Counted from the stretch's first letter, positions 12,217 through 24,390 are shown. The stretch is DNA of 64,000 bases from Paguma larvata (GCA_030068075.1 CM057829.1:87969889-88033888), one strand, 5' to 3'. Notes: generated by a model from the letters alone, not told the origin. Numbers and translations are program-made.

Positions 12217-13895
12217 TGTGAAGTTAAGCATAAAAGCTACTACAGCACTTGAGTACCCAGGTAATATTCTGAAGGTACAATGTATCTCAATGAAAAGTCA
12301 GTCTTAACTGGTACTCAGAATAAAGCTCAGTAGGTCTCCTCTTGGATAAATACAGCACTGGTGCATTTCCGAGCATCCTATTAACGAAAAGAGGACGAGG
12401 CACTTTCCCTGATTCTTGCCCTCGCCTGTCACTTACCATCTCTGACTCAGCTGTGTACGGGATGAAGCCAACAGACAACAGAAAAGAATGCTCGTGTTTC
12501 TTTCCTATCCATCTTTCTTCCTTTTCATCTTTCCTTCCTTCTTTCTTTCTCTCACTCCTTTTCTCTTGTCAATGAAACTATCCCTCTGTCAATGAAACAA
12601 GAAGCAAGTGACCACCCAATGAAAAATACATGCCTCATAATGGTATCTTTACTTTGGGGGAAGGGATAGTAACTGTCATTACCAATATGGATAACTTGAA
12701 TAAAGAGATGGAATATATATTTTTAACAAAAAATTCACTGCTCTGGTACTGAAAACTTCAATGTTAATAGATTACAATTAAACATAAAAACTGTTTAATT
12801 TTAACAGTATAAACTGATTTTTACAGGACACAACCTGAGTTTGCAGATTAATTATAAAGAGATTTCTCCATCATTTCGAGTTAAAAATCAAGAAAACACT
12901 ACTGCTGAAAGTTCAATACCTGAAAAACAGAATTTGTGCAATGACATTTTAAAGCTCTGAGTTTTGTATATTACCATCTTTAACACTGATCACAGTTCCA
13001 CTCATCTACGTATCAGAAGGCAGCACTGGTAAACTTGATAATGTTACATATACTTATATGTTAAGAAGGGTCAGACGTTGGTTAAATATTTCCACACATT
13101 ATCTACTATTCCTATCCTTTCGTCCCAAGAGGAGAATGAACTGGAACTAGGCACTTATCCAGTAGCTGCTTGTAGTGTGATTTATTGGCACTAATAATTA
13201 GGATGCTTGAACCATGCAATTATGTATTTTGATTCAATAATGTCAGACCCAAGTGGCCATTACTTTTAAAAATTTTAAGTCTAAGTAATAGTGATGTATT
13301 CATGCCAAGTTTTGACAGCTTGATAATATGTATTCTGGGTGGCGGGGTGTGAAGTACCACATTTTTGCTATTATTTATTTAAAATCTGAAATGCCAAATT
13401 TATACCACATTAAAATACAAGCTAACCCCACTTGAACTTATTAATGATGCCTGTCGAAGACAAAGAAAAGTGATCTCAAACCCAAAACCATGATTAATAC
13501 TTACTGACCTACAGAACTAGAAAATGTACTATATTCCTCTGTATAATTCTCTATCGTTTACAAATATAAGTTGGGAATTTAAATTTCAAAAGTACCCAAT
13601 GATCCCGTATGGATTAAAAACCTCGATTTACCAATTCTGCATGTTACAGTGATCAATAATTATATTCTGACCTTGGCTAATTACATGCAAATTTTCCTCA
13701 ACTCCATCATGAATAGGCTGCAAATAATATGCTGATCTATTTCAATCTATTTCTAGTTCTCAAAACCTCAAAACAATAAGCTAATCAATAAATTATTTGT
13801 AAATCCCTATTACCGAGGCTACAGTGGGATATTTAAATGGTTGAATCATACAAAATATGACGAGGTCACTATGCCTGCTGTGTTATATGATACAG

Positions 13896-14167
13896 CAGTG
13901 TTTCCCACACAGCGGTATACACATACCACTGCACAGCCCTGAGATGATTTTCAGCAGAGTGCTACATGAATGAAAAATTTTTCTTCAGTAGTTATTTATT
14001 TTAATATTTATTAGAAAAAAACATAACTAGCACATAAAATGTAGAATATGCTCAAAGCAAAGCATGTTTTAAAATGTAAAGCTAAAAAATAAGGTAAAAA
14101 TAATCAGTAAACGGTACATACATATGAAATCAGAAAGTGGTGTGTGACTCACATTTGGTAAACACTG
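13896..14167. mobile_element. Possible hAT-type non-autonomous DNA transposon
   Basis: The block starts CAGTGTTTCCCA and ends TGGTAAACACTG, giving near-matching 12-bp terminal inverted repeats of the CAGTG type typical of hAT-Charlie elements. Length is 272 bp, with no ORF. The expected 8-bp target duplication is not visible (flanks tgatacag and tttgaagg), so the copy is old or the ends are coincidental. Confidence 0.45.
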
Positions 14168-14505
14168 TTTGAAGGAACAATTTGATTGGCCAGAATAGTT
14201 TCTGAAGTCTCATAGTAAGAAGCCACATTATAAGGGGGTTTCCTCTACTACTGCAAATTCTTTTTTTTTTCCAGGACCAATTCTTTTTAAAAAACATGTA
14301 TTCACATTTATTTTAAGAATGTAAATTTGAAAGCACTGAGTAAATTTAATTTACTTTAAAAAGATTCACCAAAAATGGGAAAAATCTTCAAGGGCATTTG
14401 GGGGACATGCTATTCCTACAGAAAAGACTACAAAGGCACATTGCATATACAGCATTTAAACAAAAGCAATCTAAATAATCATTACCATTACTTATTAACA
14501 AATAA

Positions 14506-14636
14506 TTATAATATTCTTTCATAAAAAAGAAGGTATGCTTGTGCACCAAGTGCTCTTGATTCTGGAACCACTTGCACGTAAGTGTCACTAACATGGACCC
14601 ACTGGTCTGCTGATTCACTGCCAGGTTCTTTCAAAT
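14506..14636 (-). CDS. USP45: USP45 last coding exon with stop (13 of 13)
   Basis: 131 bp. Two bases complete a split Asp codon; then come 42 codons and TAA at 14508-14506. It reads LKEPGSESADQWVHVSDTYV and ends AQAYLLFYERIL. The third catalytic residue is the Asp of VSD (GAC at 14586-14584). AYLLFYER is the usual C-terminal USP ending. The acceptor is a long pyrimidine tract ending TTTTGTTAG|AT. Confidence 0.95.
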
Positions 14637-15252
14637 CTAACAAAACAAAAAGAAGTATAATTTTACAATAAGTATATTCTCGCTCTACGTTATAAACGAC
14701 AACACATTCACCACACGAATTGTATTTATCTAATGCTAGATCTTACTGTGTACGTTTCTTCTTGTGTTAAACATCTTCCAAAATGAACTTTCAAAGCATT
14801 AATATTAGTATCACTTCACTTTAAATACCTAGTGAAATATTAAACTTTTAAATATTTATTTGCTCAAGGAAAAGAATTACTTTCACTGAAATAGAAAGAA
14901 AAACAAAAACAAAAACAAAGATCGTTTGCTGATCCATAGGCAAAGCCGGCAAACTTTCGACCCCAAGCCTATTCTGAGGACCCAGGAGGTCTTCAAAATC
15001 TTTTGGTGTTGTGTTGTGTTAAATAAAACGGCACTCCACCATTATACACAATGACTTACCACCTTGAAGAAGGGGACAGTCCTAGGATATTTAAAGTTCT
15101 CTAAGATTAGCTAAGTACTCTTAAAGATATTTTTCACATAACTTTAACAAAGTGAATCCACTTGAGGTATCCATGAAACAGCTTACCGCTTCCAGAAGAG
15201 GAAGAATAAATTCATTTGTTTTTAAGAATAACGTAAACTTAGGATGGCATAC

Positions 15253-15406
15253 CAGGTACATTTTTCTTTCCAGTGATATGCTCCAATAATTTCCTGGAGG
15301 GTGCTCTCACTTTCACGTAAGCCGTATAGTGACCTCCTCTCATTGAGCCACTATGTTCCACTATGCCATAGAGACCATAGAGAACTTTATCTCCCACATT
15401 GACATT
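15253..15406 (-). CDS. USP45: USP45 coding exon, catalytic His box (12 of 13)
   Basis: 154 bp: 51 codons plus one base of a split Asp codon. It reads [20 protein letters not shown], then [19 protein letters not shown] and ends KKNVP. The catalytic His codon is CAC at 15331-15329, within GGHYTAYV. The acceptor is TTTGTCTAAAG and the donor is CCTG|GTATGC. A sense-strand SINE sits about 100 bp upstream of the acceptor (15505-15724). Confidence 0.95.
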
Positions 15407-15504
15407 CTTTAGACAAAGAAAAAACTGAAATTAGTAACATTTAGGGAAGTATTATAAGGAAAATTAAGTCAACTGTGTGTCCTGCTTACACTAAGAAAAA
15501 TGCA

Positions 15505-15724
15505 TTTTTTTTTTAAATTTTTTTTCAATGTTATTTTTGAGAGACATAGAGACTGAGCATGAACAGGGGAAGGACAGAGAGAGAGGGAGATACAGAATCT
15601 GAAGCAGGCTCCAGGCTCTGAGCCATCAGCACAGAGCCTGACGCGGGGCTCGAACTCACAGACCGTGAGATCATGACCTGAGCTGAAGTTGGCCGCTTAA
15701 CCGACTGAGCCACCCAGGCGCCCC
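15505..15724 (-). mobile_element. Carnivore tRNA-SINE
   Basis: Minus copy in USP45 intron, sense to the gene; duplication gaaaaatgcatt on both sides. Confidence 0.93.
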
Positions 15725-16060
15725 GGAAAAATGCATTGTTAAAACTACAATCAAAAATATGTTTCCACATGTATTAGACTGGCAAAATGCAAAAGTCTGA
15801 CAATAGTCTCTGTTGGCTGGGCCATGAAGAAAAGAGTTCTCATGCACGTTGCACGTGGAACGCAAAGCACGACAACCTCTATGCAGATGTATTTCATGTA
15901 ATCTAGCTAAATTACACAGGCACTACTCTTGGATTCATCAATCCTCTTACAGGATTCCATCTCACAAGCACATAAGTAAGACATAAAAAGATATGGTACT
16001 GATTAATCATTATTTTGACTATTAACTACAGGAATATTTGTAGTATCAAAAAACTGGAAG

Positions 16061-16262
16061 AGCACCTGGAAGGTTAAGCATCCAATCTGATTTCAGCTCA
16101 GGTCATGGTCTCACGGTTTTGAGATCAAGCCCCATGTTGGGTTCCATGCTAGCTCAGAGCCTGGAGCCTGCTTCAGATTTTGTGTGTCCCTTCCCTCTGC
16201 CTCTTCCCCACTTGCATTCTCTCTCTCTCTCTCTCTCAAAAATAAATAATCATTAAAAAAAT
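16061..16262 (+). mobile_element. Carnivore tRNA-SINE, diverged
   Basis: AGCACCTGG...GGTTAAGCATCC head with loss of part of the A box; CT run and AAATAAATAATCATTAAA tail. Confidence 0.82.
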
Positions 16263-16332
16263 TGAAAAGAATAAAAAATAAATTGCAAGATGGGAGAGAA
16301 GGGGAGAGAGAAACTATATATTAAAAGAGACT

Positions 16333-16515
16333 AGGGTGCCTGAATGGCTCAGTCAGTTAAGCATTAGACTCCTGATTTCACCTCAGGTCATGATCTCACA
16401 GCCATGAGATCCAGCCCTGTGTCAGGCTCCTTGCTGACAGCATCGGGCCTGCGGGGGATTTTTTCCCTCTCTCTCTGCCCCTCCTCTGCTCTCTCAAAAT
16501 AAATAAATAAACTTT
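16333..16515 (+). mobile_element. Carnivore tRNA-SINE
   Basis: AGGGTGCCTGAATGGCTCAG head and AAATAAATAAATAAAC tail. Confidence 0.87.
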
Positions 16516-16551
16516 TAAATCAATAAAAATAACAAAAAAGGGACAAAAAGT

Positions 16552-16667
16552 GGGGCATCCAGCTGGTTCAGTTGAAGAGTATGAAACCCCTGATCTTGAG
16601 GTTGTGAGTGTGAGCCCCACATTGGCTATAGAGATTACTCAAGTAAATAAAACTTAAAAAAAAAAGA
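16552..16667 (+). mobile_element. Short carnivore tRNA-SINE (old subfamily)
   Basis: Head GGGGCATCCAGCTGG, then 'tgatcttgaggttgtgagtg' and 'agagattactcaagtaaata': the short form without the CT-rich domain. Confidence 0.8.
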
Positions 16668-16739
16668 GACACAGAGACTAAAAAGACATTATCCAATCAT
16701 AATGTATAGCCCTTACTTGGATACTAATTCATTTTAAAA

Positions 16740-17085
16740 ATTTCATTTATGAGACAACTGGAAATATACACGCTAGATGATGTGAAGGAATTAGTGTTAT
16801 TTTTTTTTAGTGTGAAAGTGGTATTGTGGTTATGGTTTTTAAAAAGGGGAGGCGGTGATTCTTATCTTTTATAGACATATGGTAAAATACTTATGAGTGA
16901 AATAAATCTGATATTTGCTTCTAAATAATACAGGAAGTAGTAGGGAAGTGTATGGATACGGTTAGGACTCGCCACGTATCTGTTTTAGAGCTAGGTGACG
17001 GGTGTGGTATAGGTTCATTGAACTGCTCTACTTCTGTGCATGTTGGGAATTCTCCACAATAGGTACCTTTAAAAAATGTGTTTTT
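16740..17085 (+). mobile_element. Possible old L1 3' end
   Basis: Contains 'tatgagacaactggaaata', 'ttgtggttatggtttt' and 'gtgcatgttgggaattctcc', which resemble diverged L1ME-type 3' UTRs. Family not certain. Confidence 0.4.
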
Positions 17086-17450
17086 ATAAATTTATTATGA
17101 AGTTTGTCAAATTTTATTTTGTTTACTACATTATCAAATTCTATGACTACCAAGTGTTAATAATTGACAGACATTGTTAGTGTTCTACAGCAGATAAGTT
17201 GGATTCACTAAATAATTGCTTTTAAGATATTTTTGTTTTGTTAACCAATATATTGAAAATATTAAGTTCAATAAACATTCTATTACATACCACAAAATCT
17301 AGACTGCTAACCAGGAATCATGAACAGAACAATGTTACCCCATAACATTTGGCTCCCTTAAGGAAGACAAAATCATCACTTTCACCTATGTAGTGCTTAC
17401 ATACAAGTACAAGCAACTCAATACCAAATTATTAAAGTATTATCAATTTT

Positions 17451-17653
17451 TAAAAATTTGTTTAATGTTTATTTATTTTTGATAGAGCGAGAGCAGGGGA
17501 GGGGCAGAGAGAGGGAGACACAGAATCTGAAGCAGGCACCAGGCTCTGAGCTGTCAGCGCAGAGCCTGATGCAGGGCTTGAACTGACAAAACATAAGATC
17601 ATGACCTGAGCCAAAGTTGGATGCTTAACCGACTGAGCCACCCAGGCGCCCCT
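17451..17653 (-). mobile_element. Carnivore tRNA-SINE with long TSD
   Basis: Minus copy; aaagtattatcaatttt is present before and after the element. Confidence 0.94.
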
Positions 17654-18156
17654 AAAAGTATTATCAATTTTAAAGTATCATACTCAGCTGACAAGTACAC
17701 TATTTTCAGTAGTGTACACGAAATGGCATGAAAAAGAATGCACTAGTATACTGACTCACAAAAGATAAAGAACTCCACAAATGCTAAACTATTGTCAACT
17801 AAGCATACCATTCACAAGGAACAGGAGAGGGCACAAGATCTGCTTGCTTCTTTCAGCAACTATCTGCTCCCAGTAGCACTTAAAGCAGCACTGAACTTCC
17901 TGACCACCACGCCTCATGGTTTACACATCTGTTCAATTTCCCCTTATTCTGTCTCCCAAAGGACAAAGTCATATTCAGTGTTTTAAACATTCCACGTTAC
18001 TGATTTAACTTCACTAAGTATAAAATTCTCTTTCAGAGAAGGTTATTGGACGGAAGAAGGGGAGGGAAGGAAGATAGGGGGGAAAGAATGGCCTAATACT
18101 TCTAAGCATATTATCTGCAAGTCAATTAAATTAAACATCTTAATAACACACTATAC

Positions 18157-18243
18157 CTTACAAGTAGCAGAACAGAATGGTGCTAAATCAAGAATAAGCG
18201 GAAAATCGACATGTCTGTTTACTTTTCGAAGACTCAAGCCCGC
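18157..18243 (-). CDS. USP45: USP45 coding exon (11 of 13)
   Basis: 87 bp, exactly 29 codons: [17 protein letters not shown], then [12 protein letters not shown]. RHVDFPLxLDLAPF is the USP segment between HLKRF and the His box. The acceptor is CTTTTCAAG|GCG and the donor is AAG|GTATAG. Phase 0 at both ends. Confidence 0.94.
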
Positions 18244-18971
18244 CTTGAAAAGACCAAAAAACAAAAACAAAAAAAAAATTAATTTTTAATGCAACAAATT
18301 GTAATTCGTCTACATCAATGTTTGTTAATAAAACCAAAAGTTATAACAAAACTTATAAATCAGTTTTGGACTATTCACTAGTCCATAAATACTTCCCCTT
18401 GAGGGTATGAGTTCTTTCTATAAGTTCCTAAATTGAGATGCAAGTACCGAATATAAAATGACTGTGGACCATCATGAAGTTGGCGTCTAGGGTCTGACAT
18501 GGCCCTATCTTGCTCACACAGAGTAACTGCACGGATATACCCTCCCTTAGGCACCCTGACACAGTGAGACATGGTACACCTGCTGTGCTCTCCATGGCTG
18601 TTTCACTTCCACTGAGTTTCGACAATCCTGGCTATAGAAAATCAAGAACTTAATCTTCCAGTGGATATAGATGGGGGTGTGGAGAAAAACCTCTTCCTGT
18701 CCACCCGTGGACCACCTGAAATGTTGCAGATATATGATCAAAGCTCCTAATCTTTTCTCTTGAGATTTTTTTTCATGGATTTTATACTTAGAAAATAGTC
18801 CACCCAGGGGTCAGGTTAATATTCATTTAAGTTTTCTTCTAGTCTTTAGATGATTTGTTTCATACAGTTAAATATTTATCTGAAAATAATACTGATATAT
18901 AGTATAGAGGGAAGCTTTATATTTTTATTTCAGCTATTTTCCCTAAATCTTTTATTGAATAATCCACCCTC

Positions 18972-19082
18972 GGGGTGCTTGGCTAGCTGAGTCAAAAGAG
19001 CATGTGCCTCTTAATCTTGGGGTCCTGAATTCGAGCCCCATGCTGGGTGTAGAGATTACTTAGAAATAATAAGCTTAAAAAA
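18972..19082 (+). mobile_element. Short carnivore tRNA-SINE
   Basis: 'ggggtgcttggctagctgag', 'cttaatcttggggtcctgaa', 'gtagagattacttag': short form; duplication aatccaccc on both sides. Confidence 0.85.
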
Positions 19083-19535
19083 AAATCCACCCCCTTCCCA
19101 ACTGATTTGAGATTCTTCCTGTACCATAATAAAAGAGCTTTAAATAGTACTCATGTTTTATTTATTCACAATTTTGACCAGACTGTTTTAATTACTACAG
19201 TTTTACTGGCATCAAAAAAATTACCCATTCTAAGTTTTTCTAAACTGTTTTAGTATTTTCACTTATTCTTTCAGAGAAACTTTAAAATCATTACAGTAAA
19301 TGCAAAACAAAACCAGACAAGGCATTGGATTAAAACTTACAAAGAGAAAACTGACACATTAAAAACATTAGGCTCCCTCTCACTGTAGAGTCCCTACAGG
19401 GGTGAGGCCTGCCTTGCAGCCTCTTTTGCATTTAATCCAAGCTGACCATGCCCAGCCCACTTACCCCTACCACTGGGGTCATGAGAGCTCAGAGAGCCAT
19501 GTATACTTTGCTATTTCCCTTTTCTAATGATTCTT

Positions 19536-19752
19536 TTTTTTTTTTTTTTAACGTTTTTTTATTTTTGAGAGACATAGAGACAGAACGTGAGCAGGGGGAG
19601 GGCAGAGAGAGAGGGAGACACAGAATCTGAAGCAAGCTCCAGGCTCTGAGCCGTCGGCACAGAGCCCGACATGGGGCTCGAACTCACAGACCATGAGATC
19701 ATGACCTGAGCCGAAGTCGGCCGCCCAACCGACTGAGCCACCCAGGCGCCCC
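19536..19752 (-). mobile_element. Carnivore tRNA-SINE with 20-bp TSD
   Basis: Full minus copy flanked by tcccttttctaatgattctt at 19516-19535 and 19753-19772, exact over 20 bp. Confidence 0.96.
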
Positions 19753-19799
19753 TCCCTTTTCTAATGATTCTTAATAAATCTTATTTTTCATTCTCTCCC

Positions 19800-19804
<5 letters not shown>

Positions 19805-19843
<39 letters not shown>
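19805..19843 (+). repeat. (CA)n microsatellite
   Basis: Uninterrupted CA dinucleotides, about 19 units, 30 bp after a SINE; likely length-polymorphic. Confidence 0.97.
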
Positions 19844-19847
<4 letters not shown>

Positions 19848-20068
19848 AGCTTCCAACCACTAAACTGTCAAATACAGTATTATGAATTAAAGTTTTAATT
19901 AGAAAAGTCTTATAAACTAATATGGCTGAAAACGCAGGTAAATCCCATATGACAAATTTTTAAATTAAATAAATTACTGTCTAATCCTTGGTAGCAATTC
20001 ACATGATATAGAGGAGCTCTGCAAAACATATGATAAAATTACTACAGTGCTGCTAAAGGGACTTTTAC

Positions 20069-20166
20069 CTGATGGAATCTTTTAAGATGGAGAATTAGGA
20101 TAGCTGGAACAGCAGAAATGAGAAATTGCTTCCTGGCATTAGTATAAACCCCTTCTGCTTTCTTTT
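20069..20166 (-). CDS. USP45: USP45 coding exon, HLKRF motif (10 of 13)
   Basis: 98 bp; with the incoming G, 33 codons reading EKKAEGVYTNARKQ, FLISAVPAI, LILHLKRFHQ. LxLHLKRF is the hallmark strand of USP proteases before the His box. The acceptor is TTTTACACAG and the donor is CAG|GTAAAAG. Confidence 0.95.
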
Positions 20167-20424
20167 CTGTGTAAAATATAATAATTTATTTATAAAATTC
20201 CATTTTATACATCGTATACCATATAATATAGTAAACATTTTTAAGAAGCATCATACTGGATTTTTGAAAACATGAAAAAAGAAATTAAACTCCGGTTACA
20301 GCATATCTCTATACTCCTTTCCAAAATTCCATGGAAACAAAAGGGATTTTTTTTTAAAAAGCACACACTTACAAGGGCAAAATATAGGGGAAGTGATACT
20401 TGCAACAAAATTTGGGGAGCTGGG

Positions 20425-21180
20425 AAGCGGACTAGTGACTTATGTCAATGCCCTCCAGCTAAAGAGCACCAAAAACACCCTACAGTTAAAAACCATGGGT
20501 CATTACTCACTGCAGTGAAAGGAGATCACCCATCATGGGAACCACAGGGCATTTCAGTAAGAGGTTGTTAGTACCTTGGGAAAGGATCTGAATACAGCCA
20601 ACAGCATATTTAACGTGGATTAACGTACACTGGCACTTCTTCCTTCTCCCATCTAGACATTTCTTTAATTACTAGAGTACTAAGCATGTCTGTATTTTGA
20701 TGCTTTGATACCTGGGGCCTTGCTGACATCGGAAGGAAGGCTTCCACCAGTTAGTGAATTCCTAGATGTAACAAACAATGTAAGAGTGCCTTTCATATGC
20801 AAACCAACCAATTCAAAGCCCATACCGAACCGCCTCCTTTACTGGGCTCCGCTACTCTAGGCCACTGTCCACCTGCCCTAATCACACCAGGGCCAAGTAC
20901 TACACAAGCAGAGGCAGCCCTGATGCCCCAGAGCCCACTGAAATTATTGAAAACTAGTCCATCGATCCTAAGCCTGTATATCCTACCTTGCTGATTCCAA
21001 TTTCCTCGCTGGAAACTACACTACAGGCTCTTGTCCATGTCTTCTCTCACTCCTTCTGCCTCCTGACAGCCTGCTACTTCCCCACGTGGCCCTGCCTGCC
21101 ATGGCCTAGTGTCCTCACTCCTCTTCAGAACCGTACATAACAAACTATCTCTTTGGTGGCAACTGTCTCCTGATCTGTTG
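20425..21180. mobile_element. Probable LTR-derived block (ERVL-like, family unassigned)
   Basis: The left part ('caatgccctccagctaaaga', 'catgggtcattactcactgc') is a diverged match to the block at 48895-49480 in this window, so both belong to one dispersed family. The right part, up to about 21180, is GC-richer and may be the rest of the element. Limits are approximate. Confidence 0.5.
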
Positions 21181-21759
21181 GCCTCACTATCCCTGAATAA
21201 TCATAAAACCTAAATTTTGAAACAGACGAGTCACTAAGAATCAGAGTATTCTCTCCGTTTAATCATGGCTAGAGATGCACTAAAAAGTTGACGAGTCCCC
21301 CTTTTTCCACTTTTCTCTGATCAACTAAACACAGCTACTATTGCTGGCTTTATAACATACAATTATTTAAAATGATCAAATTTTATGTTACAAATTTTAT
21401 GTTACACTCCATACTAGATTGGTGGGATTTGTGAAGCACATTAATCTCATCATTAACCTCACTAGTGACACACTGTCAGTTCTAGGGAAATTTTTCCTGG
21501 AAAGATTTCAGATAGCGAGTCCCCTGAAATGAGATTCTATGGATTTGCATTTTCAAGGCAGAGATGGGTACTTCCTGTTCAATTTATTTCAACAAAAATC
21601 TATTTCAAAGTCCTATGTAAAAGACAATCCCTGCCTCCAAGCAACGTAAAGTATGGAGACAAGGTTCTTAGGTTCCTTTATTTGGGATCTATAACCCACC
21701 AGTCACTGACTGTCAGACCACCTGTGAATACTAAGAAAAACAAAAACCTAAATATTTAC

Positions 21760-22420
21760 CTGCAGAACTGATTTCCTTTTGGTACTTCTGTTTCTTTTCA
21801 GTACAGTTCTCACATAGAAGCTTGTTATTCCCCATTAGTAATTCCATAGATGTAAACTGGTAGAGACAGGACTGAACTGAGCATTCTTTAGAAGTAGTTA
21901 CATAGGTCTGAGAAAGGGTCTGAAAAGCATTTTGGGGGCTAGGAGACAACATATGCCTCTCCTCTGAAGAACATAAGTTATTTGGAACATTTGGTGGTTT
22001 ATTTTCTCTCTCAAAATCTCTATCTCCAGTCACAGTGCTGCTCAAATACAGTTCAGAAAAAGCTTCAGACACTCCCTCATCACCACTGTCAGTCTCCTTG
22101 GGGGATGGCACTTGGGGAGGGGGTCCATTTTTGTGCACAAAGCATCCACTTCTAGACCTCAAAAGGACAGGCTGCCGAGAAGCACCTTCTGATTCCGAAG
22201 CCTCGCTGTCAGCATCAGCACTGCTTTCGGAACGGCTGGCTTCTTTTTCACTGCCATCAGTAGGGCTTTCAGTCAGAGGTGCCTCAGCATTCATGGCGCC
22301 TGCACACACTGAGGAATCCCCACTCATCTCAGGGTTTCCATTATTCCGGAAGATGACAGCCGCTCTATCTTCTCCAGATGATGATTTTCTTACACATTTT
22401 CTGCCATGGACCGGCTGATT
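21760..22420 (-). CDS. USP45: USP45 large exon: acidic insert plus second CxxC (9 of 13)
   Basis: 661 bp (220 codons plus one base), the largest exon in the window. It opens NQPVHGRKCVRKSSSGED. Next comes a Ser/Glu/Asp-rich disordered stretch (for example TESPTDGSEKEASRSESS), then NAFQTLSQTYVTTSKE and FTSMELLMGNNKLLCENC. The last segment re-enters the protease fold and carries the second zinc-ribbon CxxC. The acceptor is AACTTACAG; the donor is GCAG|GTAAAT. Internal Met codons exist but are not starts, since the frame is open through the acceptor and in phase with the upstream exon. The acidic, serine-rich part has many possible CK2-type sites; that is inference. Confidence 0.95.
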
Positions 22421-22882
22421 CTGTAAGTTGACAGCGTTTTCAGAGAAAAGAATCTTGTGACCTTACTGAAAATAAATGCCAATAAGTCTTATTCACACCT
22501 TCCACAATTATCAAATACTTTTTCTAGTACCTCTGAAATCCATTTCCTAAATCTACCCAAACTATGATGAATAAAAGAAACAATAACAAATAGTCCTAAT
22601 TTAGAAACTTATCTTTATACAAGAAGCCCACATAGCAGTTACTTATCTGTGGAGAAAGAAACAGGGCTTTTGTAGAACAGGGCTGTGAGGGAGGCATTTT
22701 TATTATAAACCTTTGTATACTCTCTGTAGTCTTGCAACTTCCAAGAGCCTTCTAACAGAAAAAGCTAAATCTGATAATATATCAATTTGACAAGTTAGTA
22801 CAAATTATATTGCATTAAAAAAAAGGTTTTAAAAAAAATGAAGTGCAAATTTATATTGATTTCTTTATATTTTTATGAGGTA

Positions 22883-23074
22883 GGGGCGCCTGGGTGGCTC
22901 AGTCAGTTAAGTGTCCAACTTAGGCTCAGGTCATGATGTCATGGTTTGTGAATTCAAGCCCCACGTTGGGCTCTCTGCGGTCAGCACGGAGCCTGCTTCA
23001 GATCCTCTATCCCCCTCTCTCTGTCCCTTCCCTACCTCAAAAACAAATAAAAAAGGTTAAAATATATGTAAAAA
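22883..23074 (+). mobile_element. Carnivore tRNA-SINE
   Basis: GGGGCGCCTGGGTGGCTCAG head; ttttatgag found on both sides. Confidence 0.92.
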
Positions 23075-23204
23075 TTTTTTATGAGTTAATTCAACAACCA
23101 GATATGTTCCTGGTAAAATAATGGATCTAGACAATGGTGATTGGTGACTGGTGACATCAAAGATTAGACTTCAAACATTATGTGCATATTCTTTTTTTCT
23201 TAAA

Positions 23205-23376
23205 TATATTTAATTTTTTTTAATATTTATTCATTTTTGAGAGAGAGTGAGACAGAGCACAAGTCAGGGAGGGGCAAAGAGAGAGGAAAACACAGGACCT
23301 GAAGCAGGCTCCAGGCTCTGAGATCATGACCTGAGCTGAGGTTGGAGGCTTAACCAACTGAGCCACCCAGGAGCCC
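23205..23376 (-). mobile_element. Carnivore tRNA-SINE with internal deletion
   Basis: Minus copy; the segment between the 'caggctctgag' and 'atcatgacctgag' landmarks is lost; ends GCCACCCAGGAGCCC. Confidence 0.88.
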
Positions 23377-23769
23377 TATACGTGCATCTCCTTGATGGAA
23401 GTATACACTGCCAGTTTAATTTTTTCTTGCCAAAATTAAATAAACAATAAAACTTGAGCCTAATTAGGCCTTTAGATCAAAATGTCTTAGAGAGTAAATA
23501 AAGGAAACAGAGAAACCTGTTAATACCATGGGAATGCAATAGCAAAACAAATTATTATTGAATGTGGGAATGTGAGAAATTGCTAAAAAGAAAAAAAAAC
23601 TCCAATTTCGTCAACAAATATATGGCAAAGCAAGGGAAAAAAAGAGGGGTGATATCTATAGATTAAAAGGGACCTAAGAGGCATGCAATTAAGAGATGGA
23701 GATCAACTGCAATCTATAGATCTTTTTATAGAGCCTAAATTAAAGCACATCTTAAAAAGCAAAAACAAA

Positions 23770-24345
23770 AATGAAGTATTTTATGAGACAACTGCAGACA
23801 TTTAAATAATGACTGGATGTTGGTACTATTAAGAAGTTACTAATATTTTTAGATATGATAATGTACTGCAGTTACATCTTTAAAAATAGTATCCGTCTTT
23901 TTAAGAAAATTTTTTAAAGTTTATTTATTTGGTTTTAAGACAGAGAGAGTGAGCGCAGGAGGGGCAGAGGAAGAGAGAGAGAGAGAGAGAGAGAAAGAAT
24001 CCCAAGCGGGCTCTGCACTGTCAGCACGGAGCCCAAAGTGGGGCTCAAACTCACAAACTGAGAGATCATGACCAGAGCCAAAACCAAGAGTCGGATGCCT
24101 CACCGACAGAGCCACCCAGGTGCCCCTGAAAATAGTATTCATCTTTTAGAGATATATATTGAAGTATACATTATATTGTAATTATTTCAAAATAATTTGA
24201 GATGAAGGGGGGAGAATGTGGGATGGATACAGATAAAATAGGATTAGCCCTGATTTGAGAACTATGAATCGGGAAACAGGTACATGAAAGTCTATTATAC
24301 CATCTTCTCTGCTTGTGTATATTTTTAAAACTCTTCTTATTGAAA
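23770..24345 (+). mobile_element. Possible old L1 3' end split by a SINE
   Basis: Flanks of the SINE at 23902-24126 contain 'atgagacaactgcagaca', 'gatatgataatgtactgca' and 'aagtctattataccatctt', like a diverged L1M tail on either side of the insertion. Confidence 0.45.
23902..24126 (-). mobile_element. Carnivore tRNA-SINE
   Basis: Minus copy with an expanded (GA)n run at 23969-23994; flanks aaaatagtatccgtctttt and aaaatagtattcatctttt are diverged target duplications. Confidence 0.92.
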
Positions 24346-24390
24346 AGTTTAAAAAAAAAACAGGTGTCTCACAAAATCATGTAATCTTAC

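Larger units (their letters stand above)
10970..14505 (-). other. USP45: Probable USP45 3' UTR
   Basis: This stretch follows the stop codon and is AT-rich. It is almost free of young SINEs, unlike DNA on either side, which suits a retained 3' UTR. Minus-strand AATAAA candidates lie near 10978-10984 and 11224-11234, so the end is set by inference. It contains one possible DNA-transposon copy (13896-14167), a short L2/MIR tail (12160-12216), a TTTC-rich run near 12510-12555 and a donor-like site at 12437. No other gene was seen in it. Confidence 0.5.

Noticed and set aside
14388..14618. 76-codon minus ORF starting MNQQTSGSML
   Set aside because: It is an out-of-frame shadow of the last USP45 exon; the true frame ends in AYLLFYERIL.
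22035..22418. 127-codon plus-strand ORF
   Set aside because: It is the shadow of the large USP45 exon on the other strand.
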